DNA of 64,000 bases from assembly GCF_027158485.1 (NCBI RefSeq), contig NZ_JAMKYJ010000004.1. One strand, given 5' to 3'. Positions 51,389-61,086 of this stretch are shown here, in pieces. The first letter of the stretch is position 1; every line of letters starts with the position of its first letter. Made by a program: the position numbers and the translations under genes. The DNA is from Oxalobacter formigenes. GTDB lineage: Bacteria > Pseudomonadota > Gammaproteobacteria > Burkholderiales > Burkholderiaceae_D. The notes beneath the pieces were generated by a model that was not told where the DNA came from, ran no database searches, and was given only the letters and a program-made list of their open reading frames with translations.

Positions 51389-54148
51389 TCAGTCCGCTTC
51401 ATTTGACGGATGCAGAAGAACCAGATTCCACAGTTTTTTGACTTCGTTGACCTGATCGGTGACTTCATCGGGTTCAACCTTGGCCTGATCGGCTCCCTGC
51501 ATGCGTATTTCGTGTTGCCGCTTTCTGAACTGCCGGTAAATGGCGGATACTTTTTCGCCTGCCTCTTCAGGAATCAGATTGAGTTTTTCACTCATCTTCA
51601 ATAACGCGATATTGCCGAAATTGTCTGTCAGTTCGGGATATTCGCGTGAATATTCAAGCACGAGGTATTGAACGATGAATTCAATGTCGATCATCCCTCC
51701 TGCATCATGTTTCAGATCGAAAAGGGTCGACCGGTTAGGGTGGCTCTCGTGAATTTTTTCACGCATTTTCAAAATTTCCTGCCTGAGCCATTGCCGGTCC
51801 CGTGGCTGGCGCAGTATCCGGTCACGCAATGCCTCAAACCGCTTGCCGATATTTTCGTCTCCTGCACAGAATCGGGCACGGGTCAACGCCTGATGTTCCC
51901 ATGCCCATGCCGATTCTGCCTGATAACGTTCGAAAGAATCGATGGAAGAGACCATCAGGCCGCTGGCACCGTCGGGGCGCAAGGCAATGTCGATATCGAA
52001 CAGGATGCCTGCCGATGTCGAACTGGTCATCCATGTAATGAAGCGCTGTGCCAGTCGTGCGTATAGCATCGGAGCGTCGGGATGGTCGTCGTCGTACAAA
52101 AAGATCAAATCCAGATCGGAAGCATATCCCAGTTCCTTTCCACCCAGCTTGCCGTAAGCGATGACAGCAAAACGGGGGATATCCCTGTGGCGTTTTGGCA
52201 TCGCAAGCCATACTTCCTTCAAGGCGGTTTCAACGATGATGTCCGCCAGCCTGGACAAATGATCGGCCAGTCTCTCGACTGTCAATCCACCCGCCAGATC
52301 CTGTGCCAGAAAACGGAACAGCTGGGCATGATGGGCTTCGCGCAGGGTATCCATCATCAGTTCGGTGTCTCCCCGTTGCAATTCGAGTTGCTGTTCCAGT
52401 TCGGCCGTGAAAGAAGGCCAGTCGGGTGGCGCCAGCAGTGTTCTGGCATCAAGCAATTCATCCAGCAGGATCGGATGGCGTGTCAGATAGCGGGCAGCCC
52501 ATTCGCTGGCATCGAGCATGCGTATCAACCGTTGTGTCGCTGCCGGAAATTCAGTCAGAAGCGATAGATATGCCGTACGGCGGGAAATCGATTCAAGGAA
52601 GTCGAGAAGCCGGCCCAGTGTGACGACTGGCGCATGGCTGCTTTTCAGCAGTTCCGGCAGTGTGGTGTTGATAAAGGTAACCAGTCTGGTTCGGGTACTG
52701 TCTGAAAGGGATTGAATACGATTGGTTTTCCAGAATGACAAAAGTCGTCTTGCCGCATTGTCGGCTTCAGCGAAACCGAACGATTCCAGTTTTGTCTGGA
52801 TAGAATGAATCTGTTCATCTTCCGACTGGGAAGAAAGCAGCGGTTGCGGAATAACCGGTTTCGAGTTGTCTTCCTTCGAGGATTTGTCACTGAATATTTC
52901 ATCGAACTGTGACGATACAAAGCTTCTGTGCTTTTTCAGCTCATCAAGCAGTTCTGAAGTGGTTTCCATTCCCATCGAGTTGGCAATCAGGAGAAGCTCG
53001 TTTTCATTGGCAGGCAGGGAATGGGTTTGGGCATCGTCGAGATACTGGATACGGTGTTCCAGATTACGAAGGAAAGTGTATGAATCGAGCAGGGCATTCG
53101 CAATGTCGTCATCAAGCTGTCTTTTTTCGACCAGAATATGAAGGATGTTCCGGGTTGATTTGTCTTGCAAGGCAGGTTCTCTTCCACCCCGGATAAGCTG
53201 GAACATCTGGGCCAGAAATTCAATTTCCCGTATGCCACCGCGTCCCAGTTTGACGTTGTTGCTGCGTTCGGGGTGAAGCTTTTCCTGCCGGATGACGTCT
53301 GCACGAATCTGCTGGTGCAGGTTCCGGATGGCATCGATGACACTGAAATCCAGATACCGGCGATAAATGAATGGATGCACGATTTCCTGCAGCGCCCGGA
53401 TATCATCCGGATTGCCGGTTATCGGACGTGCCTTGATCCAGGCGTATCTTTCCCATTCTCGTCCCTGAACGATCAGATATTGCTCGACCATATTGGTGCT
53501 GGCTACAAGAGGGCCGGACTCTCCGTTGGGTCTCAAGGCCATATCGACGCGGAAAGTGAAGCCGTCTTCGGTAATTTCCGAGAGAGCCTTGATGAACCGT
53601 TTGCCCAGCCGGGTAAAAAATTCCTGATTGGAAAGCGGACGTTGTCCCGGTTCAGTCGTTTTTGTTTCCCCGTTTTCGGGATAAACGAAGATGAGGTCGA
53701 TATCTGACGAAACGTTCAGTTCTCCCCCCCCAAGTTTCCCCATTCCGAGAATAATCATTTCCTGAGGTGTGCCAGAATGGGCTCCGATCGGTGTACCGTG
53801 AGCGGCTGTCAATTCTTCGGAAAGTGTTTTCAGATGGGTACGGATGGCGAATTCGGCAAATCGCGTCATCGTTTCGACGACTTCCGATAAATCGGCTTTT
53901 CCGGACAGGTCGCGTTCAATGATGGCGCATATCAGTAGGTTTCTCAGGCGCCGCATCGCTCTCGGCAAAGGATAGCCATCGTCCATTTCGCGCTTTAACA
54001 GGGCTTCAAGATTCAGCCGGTTCAATGGTTGAGTAATGAGCGACTGGATTTTCGCTGTCCGTTTTTCACGGCTGGCATTCATCCAGTGCATGTAAAAATG
54101 GGACGCCTGTTCTGCAGGAATGAGGGATGGCTTCATATTTTGTAACAT
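51389..54148 (-). CDS. glnE: Glutamine synthetase adenylyltransferase / adenylyl-removing enzyme
   Basis: 919 residues. Adds and removes AMP on glutamine synthetase in response to PII. Two nucleotidyltransferase domains are visible: the first with ILGMGKLGGGELNVSSDIDLIFVYP (about 150-175) and the second with AYGKLGGKELGYASDLDLIFLYDDD (about 650-675), each with the G-S/G-D-x-D triad. A helical domain between them matches the family. Stands alone on the minus strand; start Met1 or Met5 is open. Confidence 0.97.
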   Translation of the reverse strand: MLQNMKPSLIPAEQASHFYMHWMNASREKRTAKIQSLITQPLNRLNLEALLKREMDDGYPLPRAMRRLRNLLICAIIERDLSGKADLSEVVETMTRFAEFAIRTHLKTLSEELTAAHGTPIGAHSGTPQEMIILGMGKLGGGELNVSSDIDLIFVYPENGETKTTEPGQRPLSNQEFFTRLGKRFIKALSEITEDGFTFRVDMALRPNGESGPLVASTNMVEQYLIVQGREWERYAWIKARPITGNPDDIRALQEIVHPFIYRRYLDFSVIDAIRNLHQQIRADVIRQEKLHPERSNNVKLGRGGIREIEFLAQMFQLIRGGREPALQDKSTRNILHILVEKRQLDDDIANALLDSYTFLRNLEHRIQYLDDAQTHSLPANENELLLIANSMGMETTSELLDELKKHRSFVSSQFDEIFSDKSSKEDNSKPVIPQPLLSSQSEDEQIHSIQTKLESFGFAEADNAARRLLSFWKTNRIQSLSDSTRTRLVTFINTTLPELLKSSHAPVVTLGRLLDFLESISRRTAYLSLLTEFPAATQRLIRMLDASEWAARYLTRHPILLDELLDARTLLAPPDWPSFTAELEQQLELQRGDTELMMDTLREAHHAQLFRFLAQDLAGGLTVERLADHLSRLADIIVETALKEVWLAMPKRHRDIPRFAVIAYGKLGGKELGYASDLDLIFLYDDDHPDAPMLYARLAQRFITWMTSSTSAGILFDIDIALRPDGASGLMVSSIDSFERYQAESAWAWEHQALTRARFCAGDENIGKRFEALRDRILRQPRDRQWLRQEILKMREKIHESHPNRSTLFDLKHDAGGMIDIEFIVQYLVLEYSREYPELTDNFGNIALLKMSEKLNLIPEEAGEKVSAIYRQFRKRQHEIRMQGADQAKVEPDEVTDQVNEVKKLWNLVLLHPSNEAD

Positions 54149-54260
54149 CGGGTAAATATCGTTTCATGAAGGTATCGCAATCAATATTCTTCATGATTGA
54201 TTAAATAATCGGTATGCCGTTGTGGTATTTTACGTTTATTAACGCTAATTCTTCTATCTA

Positions 54261-57200
54261 ATGCAGCCTGATCGGCAAGAAAATCAGAATAAACACGAAT
54301 CCCGGAGCGCATGGTGGTCACGTTCCGCGGATGCTTTTGCCGATTTCGCTTATCGCTACCAGACGATCATCAAGGTGGCGCTGGTCGTATTTTTCATTTT
54401 TTATTTTGCTTTCGCAGCGATTTTTCTCGGCCTGCGCTATGTCGTTTTGCCTCATGTCAATGAATATAAGACAGAAATAGAAAAGCTGGCGAGCGAATCG
54501 ATCGGAAAGAACGTCCGGTTTTCGAAAATCACTGCTTCCTGGTATGGCTTGCAACCGAAAGTCGACCTTGAAAACGTGACGCTTTCAGACGATCGTGGCA
54601 AGGAATATGTCAGGCTGAAAAATGTTTCAGCGGTTGTTTCATGGTGGTCTGTGCCACTGATGGATTTGAGACTGGCTTCTCTTGTCGTCGACAAACCGGA
54701 TATCAATATTTCCAGAGACAGGGACGGCAGGTTTTACGTTGCCGGTATTCTTGTCGATCCGGAAAAGCAAACTGAAAGTGGCGTCGCCGACTGGATTTTA
54801 AAGCAGCATGAAATCATTGTCAGGGATGGAGCCATTCACTGGAAAGACGATTTCAGGCATGCCGCCGAATTGAATCTGGACCAGTTCAACTTCGCTATGA
54901 AAAACCGTGGCCGAAAGCATCGATTCCGGCTCACTGCCGTTCCGGATGCGCATATTGCCGATTCCATCGATATCCGGGGCAATTTGTCTCACCCCCGGTT
55001 TGAAAAGAAAGTATCCGATGTTTCAAAATGGAAAGGCGATCTGTATGTTGCCTTGCCCAACCTCAACGCCGACCAATGGAAAAAATACGTCGATCTTCCG
55101 GTCGAACTGGACGGGGGAACGGGTTCCATACAGGTATGGGCCGGTGTAGATAAATCCCGATTGACGGAAATTTCTGCAGAGCTTGATCTGAAAAACCTGA
55201 AACTCAGGTTGCGAAAAGATCTTCCTGTACTCGATCTGGCTTTTGCGACAGGCCGGTTCGATATGAAAAGGCTGGTGAATGCCGGGGCAGAGGATGACTT
55301 GCAGGCGCATCCGTTCTATTCCTACGGAGTCGACAAATTGTCCCTGAAAACGGTTTTGGGCAAGGTTTTGAATGATGCCAGTTTTACGGCCAGTTATTTG
55401 TCTCCCGAGGGAGATAATCAGCTGGCAAAGACAAAGGTCGATGTCAAAAGACTGAATCTGGGCGAGCTGGGAAATTTTCTTCCCTATCTGCCGCTTGATA
55501 AAGAATTGAGCCAGCAGATCAGGCGATATGAACTTGGCGGCCAGTTGTCCAATTTCAGTCTGAGCTGGGAAAACGCACAGGATGAATTGAAGGCTTATTC
55601 CGTGAATGGAAATTTCAGCCAATTGACCTTGCGTGAAACGGCAGACGGTTATCAATCGAGCAAGCCCGGTCTTTTGCCGTCCAATATCGGATTTCAAAAT
55701 CTGACCGGTTCCGCTTCCGTGAATGAATACGGCGGTAACCTGGAACTCGATTCACCGAAGTCAACCCTGATTTTACCGGTTTACAGCCGTGCGGTGCCTC
55801 AGCAATTCGATGAGCTGAAAATGGATGTGCAATGGCAACGTTCGCTGAAAAATGTCCTGACCGTCAAAATGAAAGATATCGCTTTCAGGCAAGCCGATGT
55901 GAAGGTCAAGGTGTCGGGACAATACACGAAAGAACTGGCCAATAAAGAGGATTTATACGGTTCGGTTGATGCGACAGCCAGAATCGAAAATCTGGATATC
56001 GACAAGGTAAAGCACTACATTCCCCTACAAACGCCAAAAACCCTTAAAGAATGGTTATCCGGTGGTCTGAAAGGCGGCAAGGTCAGTGAAGGGGTGATTC
56101 AGATTAAAGGTAATCTGGCCGATTTTCCTTATTCCGTCGAAAAAAAGAAGAACACTGGCGTTTTCAAGGTCAATGCAAAAATCGTGGACGGTGTGCTGAA
56201 TTACGCTCCTGACATGGTTAACAGGAATACGCGTAAACCGGCATGGCCCATTATTGAAAAAATACAGGGTGAATTTCGTATGGATGGCAGCCTGCTTTCC
56301 ATTCATGCCGACAAGGCTTCAACCAATAATGTCGGGTTGAAAGATGTCGATGTGGTCATTCCGAATGTATTGGCCGACAATCCCGTTTTGAATGTCGATG
56401 GAAAAGCAAACGGGACACTCCAGAATTTTGTCGGTTTTGTAAATGCGACGCCGGTTATCGACTGGATTGGTCATCTGACCGATGAAACGACTGCAACGGG
56501 TAATGCCGATTTGCTGCTTGAAATGCAATTGCCTCTCGAAAAGATGGAAAAGTCCGTCGTCAAGGGCACTCTGAAGTTCGGTGGAAACGATATTGTCCTG
56601 TTCAGGGAGCTTCCGACAATTGCCAAAACACAGGGGCAGCTGTATTTTTCGGAAAAGGGATTTGCGCTTGAAAAAATCAGTGCCAATTTCCTGCATGAAC
56701 CCGCTTCGATAAGCGGTGGAACCCAGCCGAATGGACGTTTCCTCGTCCGTGCGGAGGGAACATTGAGTTCGCGGGGGCTTCAGCAGGTTTATTCCGGGGG
56801 TATCATGAAACAGCTTGTCGGCAAACTGTCCGGCAGCACGCCATTTTTGGTCAATATTACCGACAATGAATTGAAAGTCAATTCCAGCCTGAAGGGGCTT
56901 AAAATCGATCTGCCTGCCCCATTGGGCAAACAGGCAGCCAGTACGGTTCCCCTGAAGTTCCAGATGGATAACCGGCCTGCGGTCAATGGCATCTCGCGCG
57001 ATGTCATCGATATTGCCTATGGCGAAAATATCGCTGCCCGATATCTGCGCCAGAAGACAAGACAGGGTAGCTGGCAGGTCGTCGAGGGCGGTCTTGCCAT
57101 AAACAGGCCGGTACGTACGCGACCCGGCGTGACCCTTGATCTCAGCATGCACAATCTGGATTTCAACGAATGGGCCAATGTACTGAGTTCCCTGTCTTCG

Positions 57201-58340
57201 GAAGCTGCCAGAGGGAGGGCAAATGATGCGGCTTCTGGCGGAGGCCTGGAACAATATATCGATCCGGATCATTTTTCGATTGTCGCGGATGAATTGATGT
57301 CGATGGATACCTGGCTGACGAATGTCAGTCTGAATGGTTCCCGGTCGAAAAACTCGATCGAGGCGTCTATCCGGTCCGATCAGATGAACGGGCAGATCAA
57401 GTGGATTGACAGCAATATCCGTCAGGTGGAAGGGAAGCTCATTGCGCGACTTTCGTCCATGAACATTTTGCCTTCCTCGGTCAAGAAAGCCTCCGATATG
57501 TCTGGCAGGGAAAATGTCCGTCGTATTCCGGCACTCGATATTATCGCTGACGATCTGGTCCTTTATGGAAAACATCTCGGCAGGACAGAAATCATTGCCA
57601 ACAATGTCAATTTTCAGGGAGGACGGGAATGGCGGATCAACAAACTGAAAATCACCAATCCCGATGCCATTCTCGATGCATCGGGAAGCTGGATTTCCTC
57701 AACAGGCAATAAGCAGCAGACGAAACTGAACTATGTCCTGAATATCAGGGATGCCGGAAAATTGCTGGACCGCTTCGGTTACAAGGGATTGATCCGTCGT
57801 GGAAAAGGCGAAATGAAAGGCGAGGTGAGCTGGGATGGCTTGCCGTTCGCGCTGGATATCCCGTCCATGTACGGCAAACTCTCACTCAAGATCGGAGCGG
57901 GACAATTCCTGAAAGCGGATGCCGGGGCGGCACGGCTCTTGAGTGTTATCAGTCTGCAATCATTGCCCAGAAGGCTGACCCTTGATTTCAGGGATGTTTT
58001 TTCCAAGGGTTTTGCGTTTGACGATATCAGCGCGACTGCACAGATTGCGAAAGGCATCATGAAAACGGACAATATGAAGATGATGGGCCCCAATGCAACT
58101 GTGCTGATGGATGGCAGCGTTGACATTGCAAAAGAAACCCAGAACCTGCATGTTGCAGTGATCCCCGATTTCAATGCTGCCGCCGTTTCGCTGGCTTACG
58201 GGTTTATCAATCCTGCCATTGGAATTGGCACGTTCCTTGCTCAATTATTCCTGCAAAAGCCTTTGATGAAAGAGCTGACGCATGAATATCAAATTACCGG
58301 TTCATGGACGAATCCTGAAATCAGCGAGATAAAACGCTAA
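54261..58340 (+). CDS. yhdP: YhdP-family AsmA-like membrane bridge protein
   Basis: 1359 residues. N-terminal cytoplasmic segment then a membrane anchor (VALVVFFIFYFAFAAIFLGL, about 38-58), followed by the long periplasmic DUF3971 and AsmA-like region of beta-strands. Recognisable segments are FSKITASWYGLQPKVDLENV near the start and the C-terminal GEVSWDGLPFALDIPSMYG and FINPAIGIGTFLAQLFLQ. In E. coli YhdP, TamB and YdbH together carry phospholipid to the outer membrane; both TamB and YhdP occur in this window. Precedes the nitrilase and tldD, an order known from E. coli relatives. Confidence 0.93.
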   Translation: MQPDRQENQNKHESRSAWWSRSADAFADFAYRYQTIIKVALVVFFIFYFAFAAIFLGLRYVVLPHVNEYKTEIEKLASESIGKNVRFSKITASWYGLQPKVDLENVTLSDDRGKEYVRLKNVSAVVSWWSVPLMDLRLASLVVDKPDINISRDRDGRFYVAGILVDPEKQTESGVADWILKQHEIIVRDGAIHWKDDFRHAAELNLDQFNFAMKNRGRKHRFRLTAVPDAHIADSIDIRGNLSHPRFEKKVSDVSKWKGDLYVALPNLNADQWKKYVDLPVELDGGTGSIQVWAGVDKSRLTEISAELDLKNLKLRLRKDLPVLDLAFATGRFDMKRLVNAGAEDDLQAHPFYSYGVDKLSLKTVLGKVLNDASFTASYLSPEGDNQLAKTKVDVKRLNLGELGNFLPYLPLDKELSQQIRRYELGGQLSNFSLSWENAQDELKAYSVNGNFSQLTLRETADGYQSSKPGLLPSNIGFQNLTGSASVNEYGGNLELDSPKSTLILPVYSRAVPQQFDELKMDVQWQRSLKNVLTVKMKDIAFRQADVKVKVSGQYTKELANKEDLYGSVDATARIENLDIDKVKHYIPLQTPKTLKEWLSGGLKGGKVSEGVIQIKGNLADFPYSVEKKKNTGVFKVNAKIVDGVLNYAPDMVNRNTRKPAWPIIEKIQGEFRMDGSLLSIHADKASTNNVGLKDVDVVIPNVLADNPVLNVDGKANGTLQNFVGFVNATPVIDWIGHLTDETTATGNADLLLEMQLPLEKMEKSVVKGTLKFGGNDIVLFRELPTIAKTQGQLYFSEKGFALEKISANFLHEPASISGGTQPNGRFLVRAEGTLSSRGLQQVYSGGIMKQLVGKLSGSTPFLVNITDNELKVNSSLKGLKIDLPAPLGKQAASTVPLKFQMDNRPAVNGISRDVIDIAYGENIAARYLRQKTRQGSWQVVEGGLAINRPVRTRPGVTLDLSMHNLDFNEWANVLSSLSSEAARGRANDAASGGGLEQYIDPDHFSIVADELMSMDTWLTNVSLNGSRSKNSIEASIRSDQMNGQIKWIDSNIRQVEGKLIARLSSMNILPSSVKKASDMSGRENVRRIPALDIIADDLVLYGKHLGRTEIIANNVNFQGGREWRINKLKITNPDAILDASGSWISSTGNKQQTKLNYVLNIRDAGKLLDRFGYKGLIRRGKGEMKGEVSWDGLPFALDIPSMYGKLSLKIGAGQFLKADAGAARLLSVISLQSLPRRLTLDFRDVFSKGFAFDDISATAQIAKGIMKTDNMKMMGPNATVLMDGSVDIAKETQNLHVAVIPDFNAAAVSLAYGFINPAIGIGTFLAQLFLQKPLMKELTHEYQITGSWTNPEISEIKR

Positions 58341-58400
58341 TCAATCAGGGATTCCTTGTCCGCTTTCGTGAAAACCTGTCGATAGAATAAGGAGTTGAAG

Positions 58401-59198
58401 ATGACTAAAGTAGCCGCCGTTCAAATGGTCTCCACCCCTGTCGTGAGTGAAAATATCGAAACGGCACGGCGGTTGATCGGCGAAGCGGCACAAACCGGTG
58501 CACAACTGGTGCTTTTGCCTGAATACTGGCCCAGTATCGGCTTAAACGATGCCGAGCGCATCCATCATGCCGAACCGTTTGGTTCGGGTCCCATTCAGGA
58601 CTTTATGGCAGAGATGAGCCGGAAATACGGCATATGGCTGATCGGTGGGACCTTGTCCCTTGTTTCACAGCAACCGGGAAAAGTACTGAATAGCTCGCTG
58701 GTTTATACCCCCGAAGGTGAAAACATTGCGCGATACGACAAGATTCACCTGTTCGGTTTTGCGACGGAACGCGAGTCGTATGATGAGTCCGCTTCGATTT
58801 GCGGTGGGGATGATGTTGTGACGTTCGATGCGCCATTTGGGAAAGTCGGCCTGTCGGTTTGTTACGATTTGCGCTTTCCGGAACTGTACCGCGCTTTCGG
58901 GGAGTGTACATTGATTGTCGTGCCGGCAGCGTTTACGTATACAACGGGCAAGGTTCACTGGGAAGTGTTGCTTCGTGCACGGGCCATCGAAAATCAGGCC
59001 TACGTTCTGGCGGCAGCCCAGGGAGGGCGTCATGCTACCGGTCGGCGAACATGGGGGCATACCATGCTGATCGATCCGTGGGGTGAGGTCAAGGCTGTCT
59101 TGCCAGAAGGCGAAGGTGTCATTGCCGGTGAACTGGACGTCGATCTGCTTGCATCGATTCGCGAGAAATTGCCTGCCCTGAAACATCGCAAACTCTGA
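58401..59198 (+). CDS. Carbon-nitrogen hydrolase (Nit1-like amidase)
   Basis: 265 residues from the ATG at 58401, with AAGGAG six bases upstream; a TTG at 58395 lies too close to that site. The nitrilase triad is complete: Glu in LLPEYWPSIG, Lys in RYDKIHLFGF, and Cys in GLSVCYDLRFPELYR. This form belongs to the Nit1/NitFhit group, whose bacterial members are thought to hydrolyse deaminated glutathione, which would tie to gshA/gshB; substrate is inferred. Between yhdP and tldD. Confidence 0.9.
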   Translation: MTKVAAVQMVSTPVVSENIETARRLIGEAAQTGAQLVLLPEYWPSIGLNDAERIHHAEPFGSGPIQDFMAEMSRKYGIWLIGGTLSLVSQQPGKVLNSSLVYTPEGENIARYDKIHLFGFATERESYDESASICGGDDVVTFDAPFGKVGLSVCYDLRFPELYRAFGECTLIVVPAAFTYTTGKVHWEVLLRARAIENQAYVLAAAQGGRHATGRRTWGHTMLIDPWGEVKAVLPEGEGVIAGELDVDLLASIREKLPALKHRKL

Positions 59199-59385
59199 TA
59201 TTTATCCCGATTACCTGAATTCGCCCGATTTCAGACATGCCAGCAGAAGTGTTGGCATGACGCAATCTCATGAATGGTTTTATCGCTTATATTGACTTCA
59301 TTCCACGTCAAATTGGAGCATCGGATGCACCTTTTTGGACAATACACTACAATCAGGGTCTGAACCGATAACGAGGATTTTCTTC

Positions 59386-60846
59386 ATGCCTTCGCAAACG
59401 ACCGAAAAAGACAGTCTTGATCTGGCCAAATCTATTCTTCTCGAACCATTCGGGCTGGATGAGCCTGCCCTGATCAGGGCAATGGGAACTATTTTCAACC
59501 ATCAGGTCGATTATGCCGACCTGTACTTCCAGTTTACGAAAAATGAAAGCTGGAGTCTTGAAGAGGGCATTGTCAAAACGGGAAGTTTTTCCATCGATCA
59601 GGGTGTCGGCGTTCGGGCTGTCGCAGGGGACAAGACGGCTTTTTCCTATTCTGACGATATATCCGGCAGGGCACTGGAAGACGCTGCCAAGGCGACCCGT
59701 ACCATCGGGCGTCAGGGAGAAGGGAAGGTCAAACTGGCTTCGGTGATAAAACCGGTCGAAAATCATTCCCTTTACATCCCCAATGATCCGTTGCAAACAA
59801 TCAGCGCGGCAGAAAAGGTCGCTCTTCTTGAAAAAGTGGAAAAACTTGCCAGAGCCGCCGACCCGCGTATCGTTCAGGTCATGGCTGGTCTGGCCGGTGA
59901 ATTCGACGTTGTTCTCGTCGCGCGCAGCGATGGTGTTCTGGCTGCCGATGTCAGACCGTTGATCCGCCTGTCGGTAACGGTGATTGCCGAACAGAACGGC
60001 CGTCGTGAAATGGGAACCAGTGGCGGCGGTGGCCGTTACGGCTATGCCTATTTTACGGATGAGCTCATCAGCCATTATGTCAACGAAGCGACCCGTTCGG
60101 CACTGGTCAATCTGGAAGCGAAACCGGCTCCGGCAGGTCCGATGACGGTTGTGCTCGGTTCCGGATGGCCTGGCGTATTGTTGCATGAAGCGATCGGACA
60201 TGGTCTGGAAGGCGACTTCAACCGCAAGGGATCGAGCGCTTTTTCCGGACGGCTTGGCGAAAAGGTCGCGGCCGATGGCATTACGGTGGTCGATGACGGT
60301 TCCATCCGGAACCGGCGGGGATCGCTGAATATGGACGATGAAGGCAATCCGACACAAAGGACGGTTTTGATTGAAAACGGTATTTTGAAGGGGTATTTGC
60401 AGGATACCTTAAATGCCCGTTTGATGAATATGGCCGTGACCGGCAATGCACGTCGTGAGTCGTTTGCCCATCTGCCGATGCCCCGTATGACCAATACCTT
60501 CATGCTCGCGGGAGACAGGAATCCCGAAGAGATCATCGCGTCGGTCAAAAATGGTTTGTATGCCGCCAATTTCGGGGGCGGTCAGGTCGATATTACCAAC
60601 GGCAAGTTCGTTTTTTCGGCCAGTGAAGCGTATGTGATAGAAAATGGCAAACTCGCCTATCCGGTCAAGGGAGCCACTCTGGTCGGCAACGGCCCTGACA
60701 TTTTGAAACGCGTTACAATGGTCGGTAACGATATGCAACTGGATTCCGGCGTCGGCGTTTGCGGTAAAGAAGGCCAAAGCGTTCCGGTCGGAGTCGGCCA
60801 GCCGACACTTCGTATCGAAGATGTCACAGTTGGCGGAACGGTTTGA
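59386..60846 (+). CDS. tldD: Metalloprotease TldD
   Basis: 486 residues from the ATG at 59386 preceded by ACGAGGA. The zinc-binding motif lies in LLHEAIGHGLEGDFNRKGSSAF (H-E-x-x-x-H). YADLYFQ and LEEGIVKTGSF near the N-terminus and GKEGQSVPVGVGQPTLRI at the end are TldD hallmarks. It acts with TldE/PmbA, not in this window, in peptide processing and CcdA turnover in E. coli. Next to yhdP as in gammaproteobacteria. Confidence 0.96.
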   Translation: MPSQTTEKDSLDLAKSILLEPFGLDEPALIRAMGTIFNHQVDYADLYFQFTKNESWSLEEGIVKTGSFSIDQGVGVRAVAGDKTAFSYSDDISGRALEDAAKATRTIGRQGEGKVKLASVIKPVENHSLYIPNDPLQTISAAEKVALLEKVEKLARAADPRIVQVMAGLAGEFDVVLVARSDGVLAADVRPLIRLSVTVIAEQNGRREMGTSGGGGRYGYAYFTDELISHYVNEATRSALVNLEAKPAPAGPMTVVLGSGWPGVLLHEAIGHGLEGDFNRKGSSAFSGRLGEKVAADGITVVDDGSIRNRRGSLNMDDEGNPTQRTVLIENGILKGYLQDTLNARLMNMAVTGNARRESFAHLPMPRMTNTFMLAGDRNPEEIIASVKNGLYAANFGGGQVDITNGKFVFSASEAYVIENGKLAYPVKGATLVGNGPDILKRVTMVGNDMQLDSGVGVCGKEGQSVPVGVGQPTLRIEDVTVGGTV

Positions 60847-60865
60847 AGACAAAAAAAAGAAAATT

Positions 60866-60894
60866 TTGTCAGACTTGAAAACTTGGTATAGAAT
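60866..60894 (+). promoter_or_regulatory. Promoter of the aroG attenuator region
   Basis: TTGTCA (60866-60871) and TAGAAT (60889-60894) are 17 bases apart, a strong sigma-70 match. The start site would be near 60901, about 31 bases before the leader peptide ATG. A short AT stem (GACAAAA/TTTTGTC) overlaps the -35. Confidence 0.75.
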
Positions 60895-60931
60895 AAATAA
60901 ATAGATCAACGAAACTGCTTGCCACATAAAA

Positions 60932-61015
60932 ATGTTTAACTTCGTTTATTTCTGGTTTTTTTACTTTAGCTATTCCAGCCCATTGGCGGAGGAGAAGCGG
61001 CAAGCGCTCGTATAA
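60932..61015 (+). CDS. Phe/Tyr-rich leader peptide upstream of DAHP synthase
   Basis: A 27-codon frame from ATG 60932 to TAA 61013-61015. Residues 1-14 begin MFNFVYFWFFYFSY: six Phe, three Tyr and one Trp; the rest is an ordinary charged tail. It lies between a good promoter and an intrinsic terminator that precedes aroG. This is the layout of amino-acid biosynthetic leader peptides (as with pheL). A Shine-Dalgarno is not obvious (ATAAAA just before the ATG). The frame is too short for usual gene calling but composition is far from random. Confidence 0.85.
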   Translation: MFNFVYFWFFYFSYSSPLAEEKRQALV

Positions 61016-61035
61016 AGAGAACAAACCACATTCTA

Positions 61036-61063
61036 AAAACCGCCAGGATCTGGCGGTTTTTTT
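61036..61063 (+). terminator. Attenuator terminator before aroG
   Basis: AAAACCGCCA (61036-61045) pairs perfectly with TGGCGGTTTT (61051-61060) around GGATC, continued by TTTG. It ends 23 bases before the aroG start, so it must be bypassed for expression. Confidence 0.92.
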
Positions 61064-61086
61064 GTTTTATCAAAACTGGAAAGATC

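Larger units (their letters stand above)
60917..61063 (+). promoter_or_regulatory. Transcription attenuator of the DAHP synthase gene
   Basis: Mutually exclusive structures can be drawn. The terminator hairpin is at 61036-61063. TGGCGG at 60984-60989, inside the leader peptide frame, is identical to the terminator's 3' arm and can pair with CCGCCA (61040-61045) to form an antiterminator. GCTTGCC (60917-60923), before the leader ORF, can pair with GGCAAGC (60999-61005), inside it, giving a third alternative. A ribosome stalled at the Phe/Tyr codons would cover 60935-60980 and leave the antiterminator free, the classical pattern. Confidence 0.8.

Noticed and set aside
56319..57575. 418-residue minus-strand frame within yhdP
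   Set aside because: Antisense shadow of a long beta-rich protein gene.
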